Shown here piece by piece: positions 1 through 5,010 of a stretch of DNA of 5,010 nucleotides. The translations under genes were made by a program, and so were the position numbers. The stretch comes from Clostridiales bacterium. GTDB lineage: Bacteria > Bacillota > Clostridia > Christensenellales > Aristaeellaceae. The notes under the pieces are model-generated. The model was not told the DNA's origin, searched no databases, and saw nothing but the letters and a program-made list of their open reading frames with translations. The stretch lies in NCBI GenBank assembly GCA_004552515.1, contig SFOF01000313.1, forward strand, positions 1-5,010, in the 5' to 3' direction. The first letter of the stretch is position 1; each line of letters opens with the position of its first letter.

Positions 1-14
1 TAAAACGCGATTGG

Positions 15-22
15 AAAGGGAG
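15..22 (+). promoter_or_regulatory. Ribosome binding site of remA (decides the start)
   Basis: AAAGGGAG lies 8 nt upstream of GTG 31, an ideal distance. The alternative in-frame GTG at 22 begins on the last base of this motif and would have no usable Shine-Dalgarno sequence, so the shorter 90-aa product is preferred. Confidence 0.8.
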
Positions 23-30
23 TGGCGTTC

Positions 31-303
31 GTGCCGCTGAAGCTCATCAACATCGGATTTGGCAACATCGTTTCGGCCAACCGCGTGGTGGCCATTGTCG
101 GGCCGGACGCCGCGCCGGTCAAGCGCATGATTCAGGACGCGCGTGAGCGTGGTCTGCTCATCGACGCGACCTGCGGGCGGCGCACGCGCGCCGTGCTGGT
201 CGTCGACAGCGAGCATCTCGTGCTCTCGGCGGTGCAGCCGGAGACGATCGCGCATCGCATGGAAGCGCGCGAGTCCCTTACGGATGAAGAAGAGGAGGCA
301 TAA
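31..303 (+). CDS. remA: RemA/DUF370 family DNA-binding regulatory protein
   Basis: Small (90 aa) RemA-family protein. In Bacillus subtilis RemA is an oligomeric DNA-binding protein that activates extracellular-matrix and osmoprotection genes; its role in most Clostridia is unknown. Seen here: the family signature NIGFGNIVSANR (residues 7-18), APVKRMIQDARERG (28-41), DATCGRRTRA (45-54) and LSAVQPETIAHR (65-76), followed by a short acidic tail (DEEEEA). With the start at GTG 31, Arg18, Pro29, Arg50 and Arg51 fall at the same numbers as the functionally important residues of B. subtilis RemA. A GTG at 22 is also in frame but overlaps the ribosome binding site, so it cannot be used with it; GTG 31 lies 8 nt after AAAGGGAG. 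The family usually has an aromatic residue where Cys48 stands. The gene is first in the visible cluster, 7 nt before gmk. Family assignment is firm; the regulon in this organism cannot be read from the window. Confidence 0.95.
   Translation: MPLKLINIGFGNIVSANRVVAIVGPDAAPVKRMIQDARERGLLIDATCGRRTRAVLVVDSEHLVLSAVQPETIAHRMEARESLTDEEEEA
291..298 (+). promoter_or_regulatory. Ribosome binding site of gmk inside the end of remA
   Basis: AGAGGAGG lies within the acidic-tail codons of remA, 12 nt before ATG 311. The spacing is on the long side, and ribosomes ending on the TAA at 301-303 would stop right at the gmk start, so translational coupling probably helps initiation. Confidence 0.65.
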
Positions 304-310
304 TCCCGCC

Positions 311-946
311 ATGCAGAAAAAATTGACGTTTGTCATTTCCGGCCCGTCGGGCGTGGGCAAGGGCACGATTTGCAAGCGGCTCGCCGAGGAGGTGGACGGC
401 ATCGCGCTGTCCGTGTCCTGCACGACGCGCCATCCGCGCCCGCTCCAGGACGGCGGCATGGAAGTCAACGGCGTTCACTACCACTTTATTACGCCCGAGG
501 CGTTCAGCCGGATGATCGAAGAGGGCGATTTTTACGAATACGCGCACGTCCACGACGATTTTTACGGCACGTCCCGCAGCTTTGTGGGCAAGCAGAAGGA
601 AGAGGGCAACGACGTCATTCTGGAAATCGATATGCAGGGCGCGCTGCAGGTCAAGGCGGCCGATCCCGAGGCCGTGCTGATCTACATCCTGCCGCCGAGC
701 TATGAGGAGCTTGAAAAGCGGCTGATCGGGCGCGGCTCCGAAACGCCGGAAAAGGCGAAAAAGCGCCTGCACGACGCGGCTTCTCAGCTGGGCTATGCCT
801 ACGCCTACGATTATGTGCTCGTCAACGACGATCTGGATCAGGCTGTGCGCGCGGTGGAGAACATCATCAACGTCTCCCGCCTGCGCACGGCGGAAATGAA
901 GAACGTCATCGATCAGATCAGACAGTCTTTTAAGGAGGTTCTTTAA
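311..946 (+). CDS. gmk: Guanylate kinase
   Basis: Cytosolic guanylate kinase (211 aa, usual size about 200-210): ATP + GMP gives ADP + GDP, an essential step in GTP and dGTP supply. Seen: P-loop GPSGVGKG (residues 11-18); GMP-binding segment SVSCTTRHPR (34-43); YEYAHVHDDFYGTSR (75-89), which lines the GMP pocket; LEIDMQGALQV (104-114); the lid region around RGSETPEKAKKRL (141-153); and DYVLVNDDLDQAV (167-179) near the C-terminus. All canonical blocks are present and in order. The frame is open upstream to ATG 143, but that extension overlaps remA and has no homology to the family; ATG 311 gives the expected N-terminus (MQKKLTFVISGPSG). The last codons (KEV) also form the Shine-Dalgarno sequence of rpoZ, and the stop lies 1 nt before the rpoZ ATG, so the two genes are tightly coupled. 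Known for Firmicutes Gmk: the enzyme is inhibited by (p)ppGpp; not testable from this sequence alone. Confidence 0.98.
   Translation: MQKKLTFVISGPSGVGKGTICKRLAEEVDGIALSVSCTTRHPRPLQDGGMEVNGVHYHFITPEAFSRMIEEGDFYEYAHVHDDFYGTSRSFVGKQKEEGNDVILEIDMQGALQVKAADPEAVLIYILPPSYEELEKRLIGRGSETPEKAKKRLHDAASQLGYAYAYDYVLVNDDLDQAVRAVENIINVSRLRTAEMKNVIDQIRQSFKEVL
932..938 (+). promoter_or_regulatory. Ribosome binding site of rpoZ inside the end of gmk
   Basis: AAGGAGG is a near-perfect Shine-Dalgarno sequence within the last gmk codons, 9 nt upstream of ATG 948. It favours this ATG over the second in-frame ATG at 954, which would be 15 nt away. Confidence 0.85.
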
Positions 947-947
947 T

Positions 948-1211
948 ATGGCCATGATTAATCCGCCCATCGGCGAACTGCTCGACAAGGTTGACTGCCG
1001 CTATACGCTGGCGGTCGAGGCGGCCAAGCGCGCCCGTCAGCTCATCGGCGGCGCTCAGCCCCTGATCACGCCCAAGGACACCAAGCCGCTGGTGATCGCC
1101 ATCGAGGAGATCAACCGCGGGCTGATCACCTACACCCGCGACGCGAACAAGAGCGCGGCGGAGGAGACGCTGGAGTTTGAAACCAAGCCGGAAGAGAACG
1201 ATCATCTGTAA
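948..1211 (+). CDS. rpoZ: DNA-directed RNA polymerase omega subunit
   Basis: Omega (87 aa; the B. subtilis protein is shorter) helps fold and hold the beta' subunit in RNA polymerase. Seen: PPIGELLDKVDCRYTLAVEA (residues 6-25) running into AKRARQL (26-32), the helical core typical of omega, and KPLVIAIEEINRGLI (46-60), the second conserved helix, followed by a charged, mostly acidic tail (from about residue 66) that is probably flexible. The N-terminus begins MAMINPP and lacks the Met-Ala-Arg motif that forms part of ppGpp site 1 in proteobacterial RNA polymerase. Position between gmk and coaBC is the standard Firmicutes location and supports the call. Spacing is 1 nt after gmk and 24 nt before coaBC. 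Confidence 0.96.
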   Translation: MAMINPPIGELLDKVDCRYTLAVEAAKRARQLIGGAQPLITPKDTKPLVIAIEEINRGLITYTRDANKSAAEETLEFETKPEENDHL

Positions 1212-1220
1212 TCGATGAGA

Positions 1221-1226
1221 AGGGAG
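1221..1226 (+). promoter_or_regulatory. Ribosome binding site of coaBC (decides the start)
   Basis: AGGGAG ends 9 nt before ATG 1236. An earlier in-frame ATG at 1215 lies upstream of this motif and would add seven charged residues (MRRERWA) that are not part of the family, so ATG 1236 is the likely start. Confidence 0.75.
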
Positions 1227-1235
1227 CGATGGGCC

Positions 1236-2426
1236 ATGCTTGAGGGAAAGTGCGTCGTGCTGGGCGTGACGGGCGGCATCGCGGCCTACAAGGCCTGCGA
1301 GATCGTCAGCCGGCTCAAAAAGCTGCACGCCAATGTGCGCGTGGTTTTGACCGAGCACGCCTGTCGCTTCGTTCAGCCGCTGACGTTTGAGACGCTCTCC
1401 GGCAATCAGGTCGCGGTGAGCGCGTTCGAGCACAGCTTTGAAATCGAACACATCTCGCTGGCCAAGGCGGCTGATCTTCTGCTGATCGCCCCCGCGACGG
1501 CCAACATCATCGGCAAGATGGCGCACGGCATTGCGGACGATCTGCTCTCCACGACGGCCATGGCGGTCGTCTGCCCGATCCTCATCGCGCCGGCGATGAA
1601 CTGCGCCATGTACAGGAGCGCGGCGCTTCAGGAAAACCTCGAGACGCTCAAGGGGCGCGGCGTGCTGACCGTCGGTCCGGAAAGCGGTCATCTGGCCTGC
1701 GGCGACGAGGACATCGGCCGCATGAGCGAGCCGGAGACGATCGTCGCGCGCGTCTGCGAGCTTCTGCGCGGGCAGGACGATCTGGCGGGGAAGCACGTGC
1801 TGGTGACCGCCGGCCCCACGCGGGAGATGGTCGATCCGGTGCGCTTTCTGTCGAACCGCTCGAGCGGCAAAATGGGCTATGCCATCGCCGAGGCCGCCGC
1901 ACGGCGCGGCGCGCGCGTGACGCTGGTGTCCGGCCCCGTGGCGCTGGAAAGGCCGCGCGGCGTGGAAACGGTGCCCGTCACCTCCACGCTCGATCTCTAT
2001 CGCGAGGTGACCGAGCGCGCGAAATCCGCCGATCTGGTCATACAGGCCGCCGCGCCCGCCGATTTCAGGCCGCTTGAAGCGGCGCGGCACAAGATCAAGA
2101 AAACCGGCGAGGGCATGACGCTTCAGCTCACGCCCAATCCGGACGTCGCCGCGCAGCTGGGGCGCGACAAGCATGAGGGTCAGGTGCTCGTGGCCTTCGC
2201 CGCGGAGACGGACGATCTGATCGCCAACGCGCGCAAAAAGCTCGACAAAAAGAACGCCGATATGGTCGTGGCCAACGACGTGACGCAGCCGGGCGCGGGC
2301 TTTGCGGGCGATACCAACCGCGTGACGCTGGTGACGCGCTCCGACGCGCGCGAGCTGCCGCTGATGAGCAAGCGCGACGTGGCCGACGCGATTCTCGACC
2401 GCGCGCTGGAGCTGATGCGGCCATGA
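1236..2426 (+). CDS. coaBC: Bifunctional phosphopantothenoylcysteine decarboxylase / phosphopantothenate–cysteine ligase
   Basis: Fused CoaBC (Dfp), 396 aa, the normal size. The C-terminal CoaB half joins cysteine to 4'-phosphopantothenate using CTP; the N-terminal FMN-dependent CoaC half decarboxylates the product to 4'-phosphopantetheine on the way to coenzyme A. CoaC (about 1-180): GVTGGIAAYKA (10-20), EHISLAKAAD with the catalytic His72, APATANIIGKMAHGIADD (85-102), PAMNCAMY with Asn122 (119-126), and ACGDEDIGRM with Cys155 of the substrate-recognition flap. CoaB (about 185-396): TAGPTREMVDPVR (191-203), SNRSSGKMGYA with Asn207, AAAPADFRP (271-279), HKIKK with Lys286, and AFAAETDD (320-327). 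These residues sit at a constant offset of three from the E. coli key positions (His75, Asn125, Cys158, Asn210, Lys289), so both activities look intact. Small departures are Pro274 and Ala320, where Val and Gly are common. The stop codon overlaps the priA start in ATGA. Confidence 0.97.
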   Translation: MLEGKCVVLGVTGGIAAYKACEIVSRLKKLHANVRVVLTEHACRFVQPLTFETLSGNQVAVSAFEHSFEIEHISLAKAADLLLIAPATANIIGKMAHGIADDLLSTTAMAVVCPILIAPAMNCAMYRSAALQENLETLKGRGVLTVGPESGHLACGDEDIGRMSEPETIVARVCELLRGQDDLAGKHVLVTAGPTREMVDPVRFLSNRSSGKMGYAIAEAAARRGARVTLVSGPVALERPRGVETVPVTSTLDLYREVTERAKSADLVIQAAAPADFRPLEAARHKIKKTGEGMTLQLTPNPDVAAQLGRDKHEGQVLVAFAAETDDLIANARKKLDKKNADMVVANDVTQPGAGFAGDTNRVTLVTRSDARELPLMSKRDVADAILDRALELMRP

Positions 2427-4561
2427 AGTACGCCGAGGTGATCGTCGATCTGTCCAGCGAACAGGTTGACCGGCTGTTTACCTATAAAATCCCGGAGGGG
2501 CTGACGCTCGTGCCGGGGCAGCGCGTCGAGGTGCCGTTCCGGCGGCAGTCGATCGAGGGCTTTGTCATAGAATTGAGCGATGAAACCGAGCTGGATGAGA
2601 AGATCATCCGCCCGGTTATTCGTGTCCTTGAGAATTATCCGGTCATCCTGCCCGAGATGATCGAGCTGGCGCAGTGGATGCGCAAAAAGTATCATTGCAA
2701 TCTGGTCGATGGGCTTCGGCAGATGATCCCCGCCCAGATGCGCGGCGGCAAGGTGCGCGAAAAGACCGTCGACGGCCCCAAGCCCCTGCCGTTCCTCAAC
2801 GCCATTTCTCCGGGCGCGGCGGGCAAGCTGGCGGCGCTGGGCGTGCTGGAAATCGTCACGGATCAGGTGCGGCGCACGCCCTATGCGGCGCTTTCCGGCG
2901 AAAGGGAGCCGGATCCCGAATTGATGCCGGCGCAGCAGGCGGCGGTTCGCCAGCTGGAGGACGCGCTGTCCTCGGGCGGCGGGCGGTTCCTCCTGCACGG
3001 CGTGACCGGCAGCGGCAAGACGGAGGTCTACATCCGCGCGGTGCGAAGGGCGCTCTCGGACGAGCGCGGCGCGATTATACTCGTGCCGGAAATCTCGCTC
3101 ACGCCGCAGATGGTGGACTGGTTCAGGCGGCGCTTCGGCGCGGACGCGGCGGTGCTCCACTCGCGGCTGTCGGCGGGCGAACGCTTCGACGAATGGAAGC
3201 GCATCCGTTCGGGCGAGGCGCGCGTGGTCATCGGGGCGCGCTCGGCGGTGTTCGCGCCGCTGGAAAACCCCGGAATCATCATCGTGGACGAGGAGCACGA
3301 GTCGAGCTACATTTCGGACAGCCGTCCGCGCTATGACGCGCGCGAGGTGGCGCGCTGGCGGTGCGATTATCACCATGGCGTGCTGCTGCTGGGCAGCGCG
3401 ACGCCCTCGATCGCGACCTACATGAAGGCCATGCCGGGCGTGCGGCCGGTCAACCGGCTCACGCTGATCGAGATGACGCAGCGCGTCAAGGGACGCAGGC
3501 TGCCAGAGGTCGAAATCGTCTATATGCGCGAGGAGCTGGTCAAGGGCAACCGCACGATATTCAGCGCGGCGCTGATTGAGGCGCTGGGCGCGTGTCTCGA
3601 GGCGGGGCATCAGGCGATCCTGTTCATCAACCGGCGCGGCTATTCGACATTTGTGTCCTGCCGCGCGTGCGGACACGTCGAAAAATGCAATCAGTGCGAC
3701 GTGTCGATGACCTATCATCAGTCGGACGGGCTGCTGCACTGCCACTATTGCGGCGATGTGCGCGTGCCGCCGCGCGTGTGCCCCGAGTGCGGCAGCAAGT
3801 TCATCAAATATTTCGGCACGGGCACGCAGAAGGTCGAGGAGGAGGTCAGAAAGCTCTTCCCCGACGTCGCAGTCGCGCGCATGGACGTGGACACGACCAC
3901 GGCGAAGGACGCGCATGAGAAGATCCTCGGCGATTTCCGCAGCGGCAGGACGCGCGTGCTGGTCGGCACGCAGATGATCGCCAAGGGGCTTGATTTCCCC
4001 AATGTGACGCTGGTGGGCGTGGTTGCGGCCGATCTGAGCCTGCATGTGCCCGATTACCGCAGCGTCGAGCGTACGTTCCAGCTGATCACGCAGGTGGCCG
4101 GGCGGGCGGGGCGCGCCGATGCGCCGGGCAAGGTCGTCGTGCAGACCTACGATCCCGATCACTACGGCATCCAGCTGGCCGCAAAGCAGGATTACCGCGC
4201 GTTCTATTTCAAGGAGGAAACCATACGCCGGCGCGGGCTGTATCCGCCCTTTACGGTGCTGGCGCGGCTGCTCGTCTCGTCAAAGCAGCCGGAAATCGCG
4301 CAGAAGACGGCGGAGCAGCTCGAAGCGCAGCTCAATCGCCTGCTGGACGACCATCCCGCATGGCGCGCGGACACGATCCAGATGCGCGCCCTCGAAGCGC
4401 CTCTCAATAGACTGCGGGGCGAGGTGCGCTGGCAGGTGTTCATCAAGATGTATGCCCGCCCGACCGCCGACGAGGTGATCGCCGAGATGGAGCAGCTGGA
4501 GCGGCAGGAAAGCCCCGGCGCGCGCGTTGAGCTGGAGGTCAATCCCACGGCGATGCTGTAG
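2423..4561 (+). CDS. priA: Primosomal protein N' (replication restart helicase PriA)
   Basis: PriA (712 aa; E. coli 732, B. subtilis about 805) recognises stalled forks and D-loops, unwinds with 3'-5' polarity and reloads the replicative helicase. Domains seen: 3'-DNA-binding domain (about 1-105, with FTYKIPE and PGQRVEVPF), a short winged-helix region (about 110-160), helicase lobe 1 (about 165-345) with Walker A GVTGSGKT (193-200), LVPEISLTPQ (220-229), GARSAVFAPL (271-280), DEEH (289-292) and GSATPS (324-329), and lobe 2 with INRRGYS (402-408), MIAKGLDFPNV (518-528) and QVAGRAGR (557-564). A cysteine-rich zinc region sits inside lobe 2, with all eight ligands (Cys413, 416, 422, 425, 440, 443, 453, 456). 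The C-terminal domain (about 600-712) has GLYPPF and ends in EVNPTAML. Catalytically it looks complete. Odd points are the shortened winged-helix region and SYIS where SYKQ or SYKS is usual. The start overlaps coaBC by 4 nt; only a weak GGAG (2408-2411, 11 nt away) precedes it, so translation is probably coupled to coaBC. Confidence 0.97.
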   Translation: MKYAEVIVDLSSEQVDRLFTYKIPEGLTLVPGQRVEVPFRRQSIEGFVIELSDETELDEKIIRPVIRVLENYPVILPEMIELAQWMRKKYHCNLVDGLRQMIPAQMRGGKVREKTVDGPKPLPFLNAISPGAAGKLAALGVLEIVTDQVRRTPYAALSGEREPDPELMPAQQAAVRQLEDALSSGGGRFLLHGVTGSGKTEVYIRAVRRALSDERGAIILVPEISLTPQMVDWFRRRFGADAAVLHSRLSAGERFDEWKRIRSGEARVVIGARSAVFAPLENPGIIIVDEEHESSYISDSRPRYDAREVARWRCDYHHGVLLLGSATPSIATYMKAMPGVRPVNRLTLIEMTQRVKGRRLPEVEIVYMREELVKGNRTIFSAALIEALGACLEAGHQAILFINRRGYSTFVSCRACGHVEKCNQCDVSMTYHQSDGLLHCHYCGDVRVPPRVCPECGSKFIKYFGTGTQKVEEEVRKLFPDVAVARMDVDTTTAKDAHEKILGDFRSGRTRVLVGTQMIAKGLDFPNVTLVGVVAADLSLHVPDYRSVERTFQLITQVAGRAGRADAPGKVVVQTYDPDHYGIQLAAKQDYRAFYFKEETIRRRGLYPPFTVLARLLVSSKQPEIAQKTAEQLEAQLNRLLDDHPAWRADTIQMRALEAPLNRLRGEVRWQVFIKMYARPTADEVIAEMEQLERQESPGARVELEVNPTAML

Positions 4562-4574
4562 GGACGCTTTTTCC

Positions 4575-4585
4575 TATTATATATT
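4575..4585 (+). promoter_or_regulatory. AT-rich stretch, possible -10 element of an internal promoter before def
   Basis: TATTATATATT stands out in GC-rich surroundings, just after the priA stop. It contains two overlapping -10-like hexamers on the + strand (TATTAT at 4575, TATATT at 4580), each five of six to TATAAT. I see no convincing -35 hexamer at 16-18 nt (TGTAGG at 4557 is poor) and no extended -10 TG, so this is only a candidate. If used, transcription would start near 4590 and give a leader of about 65 nt for def. It may be merely an AT-rich spacer. Confidence 0.25.
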
Positions 4586-4600
4586 CAGAATGACGTAAGG

Positions 4601-4635
4601 CGGGAATCGGAGGGCGAGGGCGCCGGACGATCCTG
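4601..4635 (+). other. Potential two-tier hairpin in the priA–def leader
   Basis: An outer stem pairs CGGGA plus TCG (4601-4605, 4607-4609) with CGATCCTG (4628-4635): eight pairs, one of them G-U, with A4606 bulged. An inner stem pairs GGCG (4613-4616) with CGCC (4621-4624) around AGGG. The structure ends 5 nt before the def Shine-Dalgarno sequence. There is no T tract after it, so it is not an intrinsic terminator; it could affect mRNA stability, processing or def translation. Chance pairing in GC-rich DNA is quite possible. Confidence 0.3.
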
Positions 4636-4640
4636 ACCCG

Positions 4641-4647
4641 AAAGGAG
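4641..4647 (+). promoter_or_regulatory. Ribosome binding site of def
   Basis: AAAGGAG lies 7 nt before ATG 4655. The next in-frame ATG (4664) would be 16 nt away, so the first ATG is preferred. Unlike the other sites in this cluster it is not embedded in an upstream gene, so def can initiate independently. Confidence 0.85.
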
Positions 4648-4654
4648 ATAAAAC

Positions 4655-5010
4655 ATGGCTGTTATGAAAATACTGCGTCTTGGCGACGAGACGCTGCGCA
4701 AAAAGTCGCATCCGGTCACGAAGATCGACCGCCGCACAATCGGTCTGCTCAAGGACATGGCCGAGACGATGTACGCCGCCGACGGCTGCGGACTGGCCGC
4801 GCCCCAGGTGGGCATACTGCGCCGGATGGTGGTCATCGACGTGGGCGACGGGCTGATTGAGCTGATCAATCCCGAGATCATCGAAAGCGAGGGCGAGGAA
4901 ATCGGCGTGGAGGGCTGCCTGAGCGTGCCCGGCCGCCGAGGCACCGTCAAGCGCCCCACAAAGGTGGTCGTTCGCGCGCTGGACAAGAAGGGCCGCGAGA
5001 TCGAGCTGAC
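4655..5010 (+). CDS. def: Peptide deformylase (N-terminal part, cut by window edge)
   Basis: Peptide deformylase removes the formyl group from the N-terminal methionine of new proteins as they leave the ribosome; it is a metal-dependent (normally iron) hydrolase. The visible 118 codons begin MAVMKILRLGDETLRKKS, a normal N-terminus. Motif 1 is GCGLAAPQVG (residues 44-53, with Gln51 expected to bind the carbonyl) and motif 2 is EGCLSVPG (86-93, with Cys88 as a metal ligand). Motif 3 (HExDH, carrying the two histidine ligands and the catalytic Glu) would lie beyond the window, so activity cannot be confirmed here. Cys45 fills the variable position of motif 1, where Val, Ile, Thr or Ala is more usual. 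The gene lies 93 nt downstream of priA, as in other Firmicutes, where fmt normally follows. Confidence 0.96.
   Translation, partial: MAVMKILRLGDETLRKKSHPVTKIDRRTIGLLKDMAETMYAADGCGLAAPQVGILRRMVVIDVGDGLIELINPEIIESEGEEIGVEGCLSVPGRRGTVKRPTKVVVRALDKKGREIEL

Noticed and set aside
1..3. TAA at the window start as the stop codon of an upstream yicC-type gene
   Set aside because: It fits the usual Firmicutes order, but three bases cannot support a gene call.
1202..1230. Small inverted repeats around the rpoZ stop and coaBC leader (TCATC/GATGA and ATCG/CGAT)
   Set aside because: Stems of four to five pairs are expected by chance, are mutually exclusive, and have no T tract or other support.
1229..1243. 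Four-codon minigene (ATG 1229 to TGA 1243) overlapping the coaBC start, as a possible leader peptide
   Set aside because: The start is only 2 nt from the Shine-Dalgarno sequence, too close for initiation, and the frame is too short to interpret.
930..2174. Long minus-strand open frame of 414 codons opposite rpoZ and coaBC
   Set aside because: It lies wholly antisense to clear genes, its translation is rich in Arg, His, Asp and Ala with no recognisable domain, and such antisense frames are expected in GC-rich DNA with strong codon bias.
2180..4162. Long minus-strand open frame of 660 codons opposite coaBC and priA
   Set aside because: It is a shadow of the GC-rich coaBC and priA coding frames. 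It has low-complexity composition, no motif, and no ribosome site or intergenic space of its own.
4542..4572. Possible intrinsic terminator at the end of priA (TCCC/GGGA pairing followed by TTTTT)
   Set aside because: Only four pairs with a 14-nt loop can form, and CGC separates the stem from the T run. This is too weak for a terminator.
4576..4581. Perfect TATAAT on the minus strand in the priA–def gap
   Set aside because: There is no -35-like hexamer at 15-18 nt, and a transcript would run antisense into priA. It is probably a by-product of the AT-rich stretch.
4562..4654. Riboswitch, T-box or small RNA gene in the priA–def gap
   Set aside because: The gap is short, and I see no conserved riboswitch core, T-box sequence or terminator; only a simple hairpin can be drawn.

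Overview
The window is a compact, single-strand housekeeping gene cluster. All genes are on the + strand, in the order remA (DUF370) – gmk – rpoZ – coaBC – priA – def (cut by the right edge). This order, and above all a RemA-family protein directly before guanylate kinase and omega, is the arrangement known from Bacillota (Firmicutes; in Bacillus subtilis yloC–remA–gmk–rpoZ–coaBC–priA–def). The DNA is GC-rich with strong G/C at third codon positions, and Shine-Dalgarno sites are strong (AAAGGGAG, TAAGGAGG, AAAGGAG). I infer a high-GC member of the Clostridia (a Christensenellales- or Oscillospirales-like lineage is possible). The sequence alone does not fix the genus.

Layout: 1-30 is the leader of remA; the TAA at 1-3 could be the stop codon of an upstream yicC-type gene, but only those three bases are visible. 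remA (31-303), gmk (311-946), rpoZ (948-1211), coaBC (1236-2426) and priA (2423-4561) are packed with gaps of 7, 1 and 24 nt and then a 4-nt ATGA overlap. A 93-nt gap (4562-4654) follows; it is the only real intergenic space and holds an unusually AT-rich stretch and a potential hairpin. def begins at 4655 and runs off the window after 118 codons. Three starts are placed downstream of the longest possible ORF start, on Shine-Dalgarno spacing and family N-termini: remA at GTG 31, gmk at ATG 311 and coaBC at ATG 1236.

The genes serve core functions: a DNA-binding regulator (RemA), GMP to GDP (Gmk), an RNA polymerase subunit (omega), two steps of coenzyme A synthesis (CoaBC), replication restart (PriA) and removal of the N-terminal formyl group (Def). 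They share no single pathway; co-transcription probably ties them to growth rate.

I found no mobile element, CRISPR array, RNA gene, integration scar or obviously new system. The points most worth a second look are a PriA winged-helix region that looks much shorter than usual, a changed residue in PriA just after the Walker B motif, the structured priA–def leader, and the persistent link of RemA with the gmk operon.
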